Shown here: positions 44,706 through 55,012 of the stretch, piece after piece
Position numbering within the stretch: position 1 is the stretch's first letter
Layout: every line of letters starts with the position of its first letter
Source: VXYL01 sp965243095
GTDB taxonomy: Bacteria; Pseudomonadota; Gammaproteobacteria; Pseudomonadales; Azotimanducaceae
Length of the DNA stretch: 64,000 nucleotides
Direction: 5' to 3'
Assembly (NCBI GenBank): GCA_965243095.1
Contig: OZ251530.1
Span: 2,852,001 to 2,916,000 of the forward strand
The notes under the pieces: generated by a model
The model's input: only the letters and a program-made list of their open reading frames with translations
Database searches by the model: none
What the model was told of the DNA's origin: nothing
Program-made: the position numbers and the translations under genes

Positions 44706-47177
44706 TCAACGAGTACTCGGCCAGCGCCTATACACGATTTCGCTGAGATAGGTCAGCAGCGCAGCGAGCAGCAGATACGGCCATAGGCGGGTCACCACGA
44801 AGGCGAGTTCGCCGAGGTTGCCGCCGAGAGCTCCGGCGTCGGCGGCTGAGGCCAGCACCGCGCCGCCGGTGTGCGCCGCTAGGCGCGGGAGGTCCAAGCC
44901 GGCGCGGGGGTCCACTTGCGTTTCGGCGCGGGCGTCCGAGAACGGGGCGGCGGCCACGCGCAAGGTGTGGCTGCCGGCGGCGACGATTACCCGTGCGGCA
45001 TCCGAGCGCGGCCAGCCGAAACGCGCCTCGAACAGGCCGGGCGCTTGTTCGCGAAACGCTAGCTGGGGTGTGTCCAACTTGGCGCCGGTGGCGTCCACCA
45101 AGTGGGCGGTGGGCACGAGGGTGGAGTCGCGGGCGGTGCGCAGCGCGGAGAGGGTGAGCGTGTCGTGGCGGCGGGCCAGGGTGAGCGCGAACGGGGGGTT
45201 ATCGGCGGCCGTGCGGGCGAGAAGGCGCGCCAGCAGGGCGCCGTAGTCCGGCCAGTCGCGCCAGCGGGCGGTGCCGGCGCCGACGGGCTCGGTCATGAAG
45301 GCGGTCACGCGGCCGAGGCCGTGCCGCCAGGTGGCGAGCAGGGGATGGCCGCCGGGCAGGGCCTCCAGCAGGGTTTCGGCGCCCGGGCGGGCTTCCACTT
45401 CCACGTAGCCCAACACCGGCGGGGTTTCGCGCGCGGCGTCGCCCCACCAGCCGCGGCCGCCCAGGGCGCGGGTGGGGAACTCGCCTTGCTTGTAGCGCGG
45501 CGGCTTGCGCGTGGCGGGTTGTTTCAGGATGAGTTCCACCAGGCTGAACTGGTCGCCGACGGCGTAGAACCGGCCGCGGCCCCAGTTGGCGATGTCGGAC
45601 ATGATGAGGTTGTGGCCGCCTTGCCCGACGAGGATGGTGGAGACGTTGATGCCGTCCTTGGCGATGCGCCGCACCATCGCCTCGTAGTTGCTGTCCTCCA
45701 CGCCGGCGTCGGTGATGAGCAGGATGTGCTTGTAGCGCGTGTTGACGTTGCGCAGTCCGTAGTACGCCTCTTGGATGGCGGGGTAGAGCACCGTGCCGCC
45801 GATGGCCTTCATGCGCCCGATGGCGCGGTCGATCTCGATCTTGTTGGAAGCCGGCTGCATGGGCACCGCCCAGTGTTTCGCGCCATAGAACTCGACGATG
45901 CCGATGCGGTCGTGCGGCTGCATCCGGCGCACGGCGATGCGGGCGATCTGCTTGGCCAGCTCGATGCGGCTGCCGCCCATGGAGCCGGAGGTGTCGATGA
46001 TGATGGCCAGGCCCACGCTGGGGTCGATCTTGTCCTCTTCGCCGGAGAGCTCCACCGGCAACGCCTCGGCCAGCGGTGCGCCGCGGTAGCCGCCGTCGCT
46101 GAAGGCCGCCGCGCCGCCGCTGTGCAGCAGGCCGACGCCGTGATCGCGCACCGCGGCCAGCAGACGCTGCTGGGCGGCTTCGGGGAGTGCGCGGGCCGGC
46201 AGGTCGTCCACCACCACCAAGTCGAAGGCGCGGAAGTCGGCGTCCGCGGGTGGCGCTTCGGACACCTTGAAGCCGGCGCCCAAAAGCGCGGTCAGCGGTT
46301 CGGCCGCGCCTTGTTGACGTTCGCCGAGGTAGAGGACGCGCACCGGTTCGTCCACTACCAAGACGCCTTGCAGGCGGCTTTTGATCGTTTCGCCGGATGC
46401 CGACAACGTGGCCTCGACATCCACGAATCCCGGCGCGTCCACCTCGATTTCCAGTTCCACGGCGCGGCGGTCGGAGCTTGCGAACGCGCCGCTGCGGGCA
46501 AGCGTTTGGCCGCCGGCGGCGAGCGCGACTTCGAGCCCGTCGCCGGTGCCAACCACATCCACAACTGCGCGTAGCGTCTCGCCGAAGCGCGTGGGGCGCG
46601 CCCGCAGGTTCGCCAGAAACACATCCTCTTGGGCGGCCACGGGCAGCGTGTGGACCGGCAGATCACGCGCCGCGATCGCGCCGAGCGCCTTGCCCCAATG
46701 CGGATCCGTGGCGCGGCCGTCGGAAATCAGCACCAACCGGCCGCCCATGCCCCGCGGGATGGATTGCGCCGCCAGCGCCAGCGCGTCGCCCAAAGGGGAG
46801 CCAGCACTGGTGTCGGTCGGCGCGGGCCGCAACCAGCGATCGCGCTCGTCAACCGCCGGCGCGGCGCCGCCTAGCTGCACCACGCGCACGCTGGCGTCGT
46901 CGCCCTGCGCCTGCCCCGCGATCTCGGCCGCGGCCGCGGCCGCGTCTTGCCGCGCCGCCGGCGCCAGGCTTGTCGATTGATCCAAGGCGATGGCGACGTG
47001 TTGCCGCGCCGCGCTGGTCATCAGCACCGGTTGCGTCAAAGCGAGGATGGCGAGCGCGAACACCACGGTGCGCAACGCGGCTTGCGTTCGATCCAGCGAC
47101 CCGGTCGGCACGAACCAGAGCACCGGCAGCGCCAGCAATGCCAAGGCCCAGGCGGGTTGCAGAAAGGAGAGTTCCAT
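44706..47177 (-). CDS. Membrane-anchored VWA-domain protein of a Bat-like operon
   Basis: 823 residues. There are two N-terminal hydrophobic helices (AWALALLALPVLWFV, LRTVVFALAILALTQPVLM) and one near the C-terminus (LWPYLLLAALLTYLSEIVY). A first VWA-like region (about 60-185: VAIALDQSTSLAPAARQ, RLVLISDGRATD) is degenerate. A glutamine-amidotransferase-like segment follows (VLYLGERQQG, VVVDDLPARALPEAAQQRLL). The second VWA domain has an intact metal site (IIIDTSGSMGGSR, about residues 391-403; ITDAGVEDSN). Such proteins work with MoxR ATPases and DUF58 proteins encoded upstream. Three bases separate it from the preceding gene. Last gene of the operon. Confidence 0.9.
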   Translation of the reverse strand: MELSFLQPAWALALLALPVLWFVPTGSLDRTQAALRTVVFALAILALTQPVLMTSAARQHVAIALDQSTSLAPAARQDAAAAAAEIAGQAQGDDASVRVVQLGGAAPAVDERDRWLRPAPTDTSAGSPLGDALALAAQSIPRGMGGRLVLISDGRATDPHWGKALGAIAARDLPVHTLPVAAQEDVFLANLRARPTRFGETLRAVVDVVGTGDGLEVALAAGGQTLARSGAFASSDRRAVELEIEVDAPGFVDVEATLSASGETIKSRLQGVLVVDEPVRVLYLGERQQGAAEPLTALLGAGFKVSEAPPADADFRAFDLVVVDDLPARALPEAAQQRLLAAVRDHGVGLLHSGGAAAFSDGGYRGAPLAEALPVELSGEEDKIDPSVGLAIIIDTSGSMGGSRIELAKQIARIAVRRMQPHDRIGIVEFYGAKHWAVPMQPASNKIEIDRAIGRMKAIGGTVLYPAIQEAYYGLRNVNTRYKHILLITDAGVEDSNYEAMVRRIAKDGINVSTILVGQGGHNLIMSDIANWGRGRFYAVGDQFSLVELILKQPATRKPPRYKQGEFPTRALGGRGWWGDAARETPPVLGYVEVEARPGAETLLEALPGGHPLLATWRHGLGRVTAFMTEPVGAGTARWRDWPDYGALLARLLARTAADNPPFALTLARRHDTLTLSALRTARDSTLVPTAHLVDATGAKLDTPQLAFREQAPGLFEARFGWPRSDAARVIVAAGSHTLRVAAAPFSDARAETQVDPRAGLDLPRLAAHTGGAVLASAADAGALGGNLGELAFVVTRLWPYLLLAALLTYLSEIVYRRWPSTR

Positions 47178-47180
47178 CGT

Positions 47181-48908
47181 CTAAGGCACCAAACCCCGCC
47201 GGAACAGCGCCCACTCCAAAGCCAGCAGGGCGATGACCAAAAGCGCGAGCCAAGTGGCGATGGCGGTGGCCGTTTGCGCGCCGACCTCGCCGGCGAAGAT
47301 GCCCAGCGCGGCGCCGGGCTCGCGCCGGGTCACGGCGTCGTTCAACAACGCCACCGCCCAGTCGCCTTCGCGGGTGAGGCGGCTTCCGGGCCCGGGCACG
47401 AAACGCGCCCCGGCGGCGTCCAACGCCGGCGGGCTGGTGGCGGAAGACCAGCCGGCAACGCCGTCTTGTACCGGCGTCGCCGCGGCCAAGTAGCGGGGCC
47501 ACGCCTGCTCGCCGGCGAGATAGCGGAGCGCCCGGGAGAGAAACAGCGGAAAGTCGCGTTCGGCCGTGAAGTTGAAGCCCTCGTCCAACAGCGCCGCCCA
47601 CAGCGCCACTTCGGGCCGTTCTCCCGCCACGGCGACGAGGCCGATGGGTCGGCCCAACGCGGTGGCGAGCCCGGTGGCGTCGATCTGATCGAGGCCCAAG
47701 GCTTCAAGGCCGCGCAACAAGCGGGTTTCCGCGCCCACGACGCCTTCACCCGAGGCGTCTGGATAGGTGATTTGGAAGGCGGATTCCTGAGCGTCCATCG
47801 GCACGAACACCAGCGCCGGCAGGTCGCCGCCGAAGGTCGAGCCGCCAAGCCGCACGGCCACCGCGGCGTCATCTGGTGTGGCGAGGCGCAAGCCCGGGTC
47901 CGCGGCGATGGCGGCGGCGACCGCGCCCAGCGTTTCCGGTGCCGCGGCCACGCCGAGGACGTTGCGCCGGGGGAGCCGTACGCTGGCTTGGTCGTCCAGC
48001 GCGAGGCCGTCGCCGCCGGGCAGCGCGACCGTGAAGAGACCACCGGCCGCCGGCAGGTCACGGAACACGAAGCCGCCGTCCGCCGCTTTGGGCGCGGTCG
48101 GCCACGGCGCGTCGTTCACGCGGGCGGAGAGTTGCTCGGCGGCCACTGCGTCCGGCGCATCGTCCGCGCTCGCGCCCACCCGCACCAAGGCGTCCACGCG
48201 ATCCCAACGCCCGGAAAGCGCGTCGGCAAGGCCGAACGCGACGATGCCGCGGTTCGCGCTCGGTGCGCCGTAGCGCAAGCCGCGGCTCACGGCCACGCCC
48301 GGGCGCACGTCCTGCAACACATCGGCATCCACCGGCGCGCGGCCGTACACGACGAACGCCACCTGCTCCGGCCACGCGCCCGGGATCGACGCGAGGCGCA
48401 GTTGTTCACCGAGGCCGGAGGGCGAGGCTTCGGGCGCCAAGCCGGCCAAGCGTTGATCGAGCAGCAGCCGATCTTCGCCCGGCGCGAGCAGGGAGCCATT
48501 GTGGGCGCCGCCCCAGATGACCTCGCGGCGGCCGTCCGGCAGCGTGCGCAGGTCCGCCTTCAGCGCCGCCACGGCGCGGGCGAAGTCGTCGCCCTCGGCG
48601 TTGTGGGCGGAGCCGTCCAAGAACAGCACATGATGGCGGGCGCCGTCTTGCCGGCCGAACTCCGGCGCCGCGAAACCGAGCCACAGCAAGGCGCAGATGG
48701 CGAAGAACAACAGATAGGCCAGCCAATGGCGGAACCGCTCGCGCAACACGCGCACCGGGGCTTCGCGCGCCGCCGCCCGCCAAAAGAGGGTGGTGGGCAC
48801 GGTGACCGTGGTGTGGCGAATGCGCAACTGCTGCAACAGGAACAACAGCGCGGCGAGGGCCGCCAAGCCGGCCAGCACGGCGGCGAGCGGGAGGTTGGCG
48901 AAGCTCAC
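47181..48908 (-). CDS. BatA/VWA-like membrane protein
   Basis: 575 residues from the GTG at 48908 (N-terminus SFANLPLAAVLAGLAALAAL). This is the N-terminal aerotolerance-regulator-type domain: a first helix, then RHTTVTVPTTLFWRAAARE, then a second helix (WLAYLLFFAICALLWLGF). The middle part has a degenerate VWA-like region (HHVLFLDGSAHNAEGDDFAR), without a full DxSxS. The C-terminus has a third helix (TWLALLVIALLALEWALF). The frame continues upstream through a repeat, but that part is not conserved. The original start codon appears to have been separated from the gene by a repeat insertion (see the direct repeats at 48892 and 49026). Confidence 0.85.
   Translation of the reverse strand: MSFANLPLAAVLAGLAALAALLFLLQQLRIRHTTVTVPTTLFWRAAAREAPVRVLRERFRHWLAYLLFFAICALLWLGFAAPEFGRQDGARHHVLFLDGSAHNAEGDDFARAVAALKADLRTLPDGRREVIWGGAHNGSLLAPGEDRLLLDQRLAGLAPEASPSGLGEQLRLASIPGAWPEQVAFVVYGRAPVDADVLQDVRPGVAVSRGLRYGAPSANRGIVAFGLADALSGRWDRVDALVRVGASADDAPDAVAAEQLSARVNDAPWPTAPKAADGGFVFRDLPAAGGLFTVALPGGDGLALDDQASVRLPRRNVLGVAAAPETLGAVAAAIAADPGLRLATPDDAAVAVRLGGSTFGGDLPALVFVPMDAQESAFQITYPDASGEGVVGAETRLLRGLEALGLDQIDATGLATALGRPIGLVAVAGERPEVALWAALLDEGFNFTAERDFPLFLSRALRYLAGEQAWPRYLAAATPVQDGVAGWSSATSPPALDAAGARFVPGPGSRLTREGDWAVALLNDAVTRREPGAALGIFAGEVGAQTATAIATWLALLVIALLALEWALFRRGLVP
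48892..48907. repeat. 16-bp direct repeat, left copy, flanking an inserted segment
   Basis: AGGTTGGCGAAGCTCA, identical to 49026-49041. It overlaps the present start of the BatA-like gene. Confidence 0.85.
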
Positions 48909-48975
48909 GCCGTTTCCGCTCGGCTGGATTGCTGGTGGGGCAGGGCGGTGTGCGACAGATCTTTGGCGACTGGTG

Positions 48976-49028
48976 CCGGGAGCGCGGGCGTGCCGCCCGC
49001 ATGCAGGCGAGACGCCTGCGCTCCCAGG
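48976..49028. repeat. Palindromic interspersed repeat, copy 4
   Basis: CCGGGAGCG, then GCGGGCG-TGC-CGCCCGC, a short link, GCAGGCG-AGA-CGCCTGC, then GCTCCCAGG. It is a short-linker form lying between the DUF58 and BatA-like genes, inside the segment bounded by 16-bp direct repeats. Confidence 0.88.
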
Positions 49029-49041
49029 TTGGCGAAGCTCA
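49026..49041. repeat. 16-bp direct repeat, right copy
   Basis: AGGTTGGCGAAGCTCA, identical to 48892-48907. On the minus strand it begins with the TGA stop of the DUF58 gene, where ATGA would have coupled it to the next gene. Confidence 0.85.
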
Positions 49042-49947
49042 TACCGCCAGCGCTCCACCGGCAAACAACGGCGCTAGTTGTTCCAGCACGTCGCCATCCA
49101 CATCCACGCGCAACAGCCCGGCGCCGCGTTCGGTCGCCAGCGTGGTCAGCTGTTCGGTGAAGCCTTGGTACGCCTCTCGGTACCGCGCCAGCACCGCCGG
49201 CGTGATGGCGATGTCCAACGCCTCGCCAGTTTCGCAGTCTAGCAGCCGCACATCCCCGCGCAACGCCGCAGTGCGGGTCGGTTCGGCGTCCGCGGCCTTG
49301 GTGAGTTGCACCAAGAGCAGCTGGTGGCGGCAGAGCGTGAGCGCCTCGGCCACCGTGGCGGCGCCGGCCGGGTCGAAGAAGTCCGAGACCACCACCAGCA
49401 ACCCCGGCCGCAGCCGGCGCTTGCCGATTTCCTCGGCCGCGTCGGCCAGCGCGGTGCCGCCTTGCTCGTGTTGCGCCGCCAGCCGCTCGGCCAACCGTGC
49501 GAGGCCCGCCTTGCCGGCGGCGGCCCGGGCGTCCGTGGCGAAGTCGTCCGAGAACGAGAACAGCGCCACGCTGTCGTGTTCGGCCAAGGCGATGGCGGCG
49601 AGGCCGAGGGCCACCTGCAAGCCGGCGCGGATGCGCGGCGGCGTCTCCAGGAACATGCTGCTGGAGCGATCCACCAGCAAATACACCGGCAAGTCCCGCC
49701 GTTCCTCGAATACGCGCACGAACAGGCGCCCGAGGCGGCGGTAGATGTTCCAGTCGATGGCGCGCAGATCGTCGCCCGGCACATACGCCTTGAAGTCCGC
49801 GAACTCCAGCCCGGCGCCGCGTTCGCGGGAGGTTTGATCGGCCGGCCGGCCGCGGCGGGGAACCCGACGCGCCCGCAGGGAGAACCGCTCCAGCGCGGCT
49901 AGGAACTCCGGGTCGAACAGCTCGTTGAAGGTCGGCGCCCGCGCCAT
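49039..49947 (-). CDS. DUF58 domain protein
   Basis: 302 residues. DUF58 signatures are RRGRPADQTSRERGAGLEFA, the hallmark YVPGDDLRAIDWNIYRR, and a VWA-like domain with VYLLVDRSSSMFLE, whose serines form the metal site. FSFSDDF and LLVVVSDFFDP lie in the same fold. DUF58 proteins are encoded with MoxR ATPases and VWA proteins and probably help assemble or activate envelope or metal-dependent complexes. Cytoplasmic; no signal peptide. It follows the MoxR gene by 50 bases. Confidence 0.94.
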   Translation of the reverse strand: MARAPTFNELFDPEFLAALERFSLRARRVPRRGRPADQTSRERGAGLEFADFKAYVPGDDLRAIDWNIYRRLGRLFVRVFEERRDLPVYLLVDRSSSMFLETPPRIRAGLQVALGLAAIALAEHDSVALFSFSDDFATDARAAAGKAGLARLAERLAAQHEQGGTALADAAEEIGKRRLRPGLLVVVSDFFDPAGAATVAEALTLCRHQLLLVQLTKAADAEPTRTAALRGDVRLLDCETGEALDIAITPAVLARYREAYQGFTEQLTTLATERGAGLLRVDVDGDVLEQLAPLFAGGALAV

Positions 49948-49997
49948 GTGGCTTCCTGTCTCTGGCCGGCCGCCGCGTCAACGCTGCGCTTGGCGCG

Positions 49998-51022
<1,025 letters not shown>

Positions 51023-51026
<4 letters not shown>

Positions 51027-52576
51027 GGTTGTTGGTTCTCGGTTGCTGGGTCGGATGGGTCGGGAGGGCCTGAGGGGCCGGGAGGGTCGGGAGGAAGACC
51101 GGCGTTGCGCGCCAGAAAGTAGTCGCGCACCAAGTCCTGCATCCACGGCTGCAAGTGCGGATGGGCGATGGCGCCGATGGGGTGCTGGCGCTCGCCGCGC
51201 CCGGCCGCATCGGTGAGGCCGGCGTTCTTTTCCTCCGGTTCGGCGCGTTCGCGGCGCACCTTCATGCGGCCGGGGTTGGCTTTGCCGCGCAGGTGATCCG
51301 GGGCCGGTACGCCGAGCAGCATGGCGGCGACGCCGCGGGTCTTCTTCAGGCCGCCCGGGCCGCCGCGGCCGTTTAGATCGTCGCGCTCTTGGTTGCTGTT
51401 GGCGCCCGGGGAGAGGGAGCGGTCCACCGGCGCTTTGCGGTTGTTCAGCGCGGGGCGGTGGCTGGACGCGGCCTTTTGCTCCTCGTCCTCCTCTTCTTCG
51501 GCGAGATCCTCCACGTCGTTGTCGGCGTCGTCGGCGCGGGTGCGGTTTTCGGCGGGCGGATGGTCGGAAGATGCGATCTGGCTGCCGGCGCTGTTGCCCT
51601 TGCCGGTGGCCACGCCGCTGGTCGCGCCTTCGCGATCGCGCTCCATCGCCGGTTTCGGCTTGCGCGGGCGTTGCGGTTTGCGCGGCGCGGTGTTCGGGGT
51701 GTCCGGGCGCTTGGCGGCGCCGGTGCCGGTGGGGCCGGAGGTGGCGGCGGAGGCTTGGCTGTCGTTGCCGGCGTGGGCGTCGGCTTCCGCCTCGTCGCTG
51801 GGTGAACGGGCACCTGCCGGCGCCTCTTGGGCGCGTTGCGGGCGGCGGGCGTCGGGAAAGACGCCCACGGCAGCGCCGCGATTCGCCGTCGCCGGCGGCT
51901 CGGAGGCCGGGCGGCGCTGTTCGGCGTCGCGCGGTGCCGGTTCTTCCGGTTGCGCCGGTTCGCTCGCGTTGGCGACCGCCGCGACGGCTTCGGGCTGCGG
52001 CTTGGCGGCGTCGCGTCCCAACGCGAATGCCCGTCCGTCGAGGAGCAACGCCGCCGCCAAGACCACGGTGGCCAGCACGCCAAGCGGCCAACGCGCCGCC
52101 GACCATTTAGGCGCTGCCGGCGTCACCGCCGGCGGGGGTGCGGCCAACGCTTTCGCGGTGAAGGCGGCGGCATCCTCCACTGCGGCTTGGGCGAAACCGC
52201 CGCTGGTGCCGCGGCGCAGGAACTCGTCGGCGGTCTGCAAGCGGTCGCAGAGGTGCAGCTGGTGATCGTAGAGCGCAAGGCTGCGCTCGCGCTCAATGTC
52301 GCGCCTTGCCAACAGCCACAGCGCGTGCGCCGCCACGGCCAGCGGCGGCAGCGCCAGTGCTAGCGCAATGCTCGGCAGCGCTCCGAGCGGCCAGCGCATG
52401 GGTGCGCCGAGGGCGTGGGCGATGACGACAAGCAGCATCGCGGCGGGCACGGCCAGCGCGGCCGGGAACAGCGCCGGCGCGGCCTGTTCCAAAGCGCGAC
52501 GCCACGCCCAACCGCGCAGCTGGCGTGCCGCTTTGGCGGCCAGCGCGTCCAAATCGCGCCGGGGATCGTCAGCCAT
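51023..52576 (-). CDS. Membrane protein with long disordered region in the MoxR operon
   Basis: 517 residues. Three hydrophobic helices lie near the N-terminus (LFPAALAVPAAMLLVVIAHA, PSIALALALPPLAVAAHALW and, after a linker, WPLGVLATVVLAAALLLDG). About 300 residues of low-complexity sequence rich in Ala, Pro, Asp, Glu and Arg follow (for example VEDLAEEEEDEEQKAASSH). The C-terminus has a short, possibly folded segment (IAHPHLQPWMQDLVRDYFLA). This resembles the DUF4175-like or uncharacterised membrane proteins often found beside MoxR and DUF58 genes, but I cannot assign it firmly. It overlaps the neighbours by 8 bases upstream and 4 bases downstream. Confidence 0.78.
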
Positions 52577-54194
52577 CGGCTTCTTCGTCCGCGAGCAGGC
52601 GGTCGTCCGGCGCTAGGTGTGGGCGCAAGCGGGCAAGGCCGGCCTCGGCGTTCTTCTTCATCTCCGGCGGCAACGGCGCGGCGAGCGCGCGCTGGTAGCT
52701 GCCATAGGCGCGCCGATGCCGGCCCAGCGCCTCGTAGGCGCGCCCTAAGTCGTGCCGCACGATGCCTTCCAGCCGCGGGTCGCCGTTGAACGCGGCGGAG
52801 AGAAAGGTCTTCCACGCGCCGCGGGCGTCGCCTTGGTGCAGCAGGCGGTCGCCCATCATCAGCTGGATTTGCTGGCGAAAGCGCGGCGTTTCGGAGCGGC
52901 TGACGTGCTTCAGCACTTCGTCGCAGAGGGCGATGATGAGCGCCGTGTGGGCGTCGCGCTCGTCGCCCCCGAACAGCGGGGCCGCGAATTCCGCGACGTA
53001 GTTCATGCGCCGGGATTCCGGCGTCGCGCCCAAGCCGAGCGCCACCGCGCGCATTTGTTCGGCCACGTCGGCGCCGTTCTCCAAGCCGATGGCGAAGAGG
53101 CGCCCGGCGGCTTCCTCGATGTTGCGATCATCGGGCCACGCGTCGGCGTAGGCGTACAGCGCCGCGACATCCTTGGTGGCCGCGGCGCGGTAGAACGCCG
53201 CGTCCGCCGCGGAGTAGTTGCTCTCCACCATTGGCGTGAGCGCCAGGTAGCCTTGCAGGGGATTGATCTCCAGTGCGTACGCGGCCCAGAGGCTGAGGCC
53301 GGAGCGCAAGAGCAATGGTTCCGGCGGCGGCGGTGGAGGTTCCGCGTCGGCCGGCGGCGGTTCCTCGTCGGCCGCTGGCGATTCCTCCGGCGCGTCCTCG
53401 TCCGCGGCGGCGAACGGCTGCGGGAACAACGCCGTCATGCCCGAAAGACCAAGGCCGTCGGCGCTGCCGAAGCGGATGTCGCGTATGCCGCCATCCGGTT
53501 CCCCCAGCGCGGTGGCCAGTTCCGCGTTGATGAACGTGTGGTGGCCGCCGGTGCCGAAAGCCAGCCAAGCCTCGTTGCCGCCGTTGTGGGTCAACGGCAC
53601 GTAGGCGGTTTCGGCGCCGGCGCGTACCCCGCCGACCACCGTGCTGGCGTTTTCCCCGGCGTCGCCGGCGTCCGTCGAAGCGGCCGGACGCAACGCCAAG
53701 ACGCCGTCCGCCAGATTCAGGCGCATAGCGAACCGGCGCAGCGTGGGCCAGCCGATGACGGCGGCCGCGTCGATGTTCTCCAGCGTGTTGGCGTGGCGAG
53801 CGGTGAGTTGCGTAAGCAGCGGCCCGCTTTCCGGCGCGATGTCGTCGCGGCCGATTTCCACGCGGAAGCCTTCGCCCACCACCTTCAGCGTATCTTCGCC
53901 CTCGCCGAACGCGATCGCCGGCAACACGTTGGTATGCACCGCCAGGCCGGCGGCGCCGGCGTAGTCGATCACCACATGCGTTTCCTTTTGGAACGCTTCG
54001 GTGCGCAGGAACGCGCGAATCACCACATGGTCGCCGACGCGCCGAGCGGCGATGTCGCCACCTTCGGTTCCACCAGCGCCCCGCGCCAAGCCTTCTTCTG
54101 CGGCCAGCGGCAGGGTGGCGAGGGCATACGCGACGAGCGCGACGAAGGTGCGCGGACGGATGAGCGGGCTATTCAAAACGGTGGCCAAAGTCAC
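52569..54194 (-). CDS. Exported protein with two retropepsin-like, degenerate lobes and C-terminal TPR
   Basis: 541 residues from the GTG at 54194. The signal peptide is RTFVALVAYALATLPLAAEE. Two segments look like retropepsin (clan AA) lobes: HVVIDYAGAAGLAVHTNVLP with AAVIGWPTLRRFAMRLNLAD, and AWLAFGTGGHHTFINAELAT. The catalytic DTG is replaced (IDYAG, FGTGG), so protease activity is doubtful. A Pro/Glu/Ala linker (about 275-300) follows, and the C-terminal about 200 residues contain TPR-like helices (FRQQIQLMMGDRLLHQGDAR, VRHDLGRAYEALGRHRRAYG). It overlaps the next gene by 8 bases and heads the MoxR/DUF58/VWA operon. The protease-fold assignment is by eye. Confidence 0.8.
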   Translation of the reverse strand: MTLATVLNSPLIRPRTFVALVAYALATLPLAAEEGLARGAGGTEGGDIAARRVGDHVVIRAFLRTEAFQKETHVVIDYAGAAGLAVHTNVLPAIAFGEGEDTLKVVGEGFRVEIGRDDIAPESGPLLTQLTARHANTLENIDAAAVIGWPTLRRFAMRLNLADGVLALRPAASTDAGDAGENASTVVGGVRAGAETAYVPLTHNGGNEAWLAFGTGGHHTFINAELATALGEPDGGIRDIRFGSADGLGLSGMTALFPQPFAAADEDAPEESPAADEEPPPADAEPPPPPPEPLLLRSGLSLWAAYALEINPLQGYLALTPMVESNYSAADAAFYRAAATKDVAALYAYADAWPDDRNIEEAAGRLFAIGLENGADVAEQMRAVALGLGATPESRRMNYVAEFAAPLFGGDERDAHTALIIALCDEVLKHVSRSETPRFRQQIQLMMGDRLLHQGDARGAWKTFLSAAFNGDPRLEGIVRHDLGRAYEALGRHRRAYGSYQRALAAPLPPEMKKNAEAGLARLRPHLAPDDRLLADEEADG

Positions 54195-54238
54195 TGGCGA
54201 CGAGACCTGCGCAACCTAGCGCAGAGCGGGTTGGCAAG

Positions 54239-54880
54239 TCAAATGCCGTGGGCAGCCGCTCGCCGCTCGACAGCGCCCGCAAACGCCTCCACATCGGCGC
54301 GTGAGACCAAGCGCACGAAGCGAATGTGCGCCCAGCGCGGGTCGGCCATCGCGTGGAAGCACTCGCGGCGCCGCCGCTGGTGCTGCGTGACGATCCACCA
54401 CAGCAGCGAATCTTCTTGCCGCCACACCATTAGCTGCGGCCAGAAGCGCTCGCGGTTGACGCCCCAAAGCAGCTCGCCGCTGCGCCAGCGTTGCCAGGAT
54501 CGCCGCAGCATCCGCCAGACGCACAGCGCCGCGGGCAAGTCCAGCCAAACGATGGTTTCCAAGCGCGGCCAGAACGCCCGCTGCGCCGTGGCGCGATAGG
54601 CGCCGGCGCTCACCCAGCGCTCGCCGGCGGTTGCGGCGCGGAAGCGGCGCTCCAGTTCGTCCTTGTTGGTGTCGTTGAGCGCAACCCAGTTCGGTAGCCA
54701 GTTCAGGGCGTCCAGATCCACCACCGCAGCGTCGGTGGCTTTGGCCAAGCGGTGCGCCAGCGTGGTCTTGCCGGACGAGCTCATGCCGATGACATGAACG
54801 CGCGCGCCCAGCAGGGCTGCCGCTTGGCGCGGTTCCCGCACCGGCAGGGTGGGTTGCGTCAATTTCGGCACCGCGGCCAA
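54239..54880 (-). CDS. P-loop kinase-like protein (adenylate-kinase/topology-modulation type)
   Basis: 213 residues from a TTG at 54880; a GTG three codons later is possible. The N-terminal part has a Walker A motif (HVIGMSSSGKTTLAHRLA) and the family hallmark DLDALNWLPNW, followed by WVSAGAYRA and TIVWLDLPAALCVWRML. This is the pattern of small cytosolic P-loop proteins related to adenylate kinase and FlaR, whose substrate is often unknown. It lies 44 bases downstream of the previous operon's first gene on the opposite side and is probably transcribed separately. A palindromic repeat lies upstream. Confidence 0.85.
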   Translation of the reverse strand: MAAVPKLTQPTLPVREPRQAAALLGARVHVIGMSSSGKTTLAHRLAKATDAAVVDLDALNWLPNWVALNDTNKDELERRFRAATAGERWVSAGAYRATAQRAFWPRLETIVWLDLPAALCVWRMLRRSWQRWRSGELLWGVNRERFWPQLMVWRQEDSLLWWIVTQHQRRRRECFHAMADPRWAHIRFVRLVSRADVEAFAGAVERRAAAHGI

Positions 54881-54910
54881 TCGCTTGCCGGCAAGCTAGC
54901 ACAGCCGCGG

Positions 54911-54988
54911 CCTGGGAGCGCGGGCGTCTCGCCCGCACAAGGTGACACCCGTGAACCAAAATGCGGGCGAGACGCCCGCGCTCCCAGG
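54911..54988. repeat. Palindromic interspersed repeat, copy 5 (long-loop form)
   Basis: The ends are CCTGGGAGCGCGGGCGTCTC and GAGACGCCCGCGCTCCCAGG. The central ACAAGGTGA...CCGTGAAC matches copy 2. It lies between the P-loop gene and the TonB-type gene, in a divergent intergenic region. Confidence 0.9.
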
Positions 54989-55012
54989 GTCTACAAGCCG
55001 TCTGGGAGTTGT

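Noticed and set aside
48905..49045. Short ORF from the original ATG at the DUF58/BatA junction
   Set aside because: After the first codons it reads only through the inserted repeat; it is a by-product of the insertion, not a gene.
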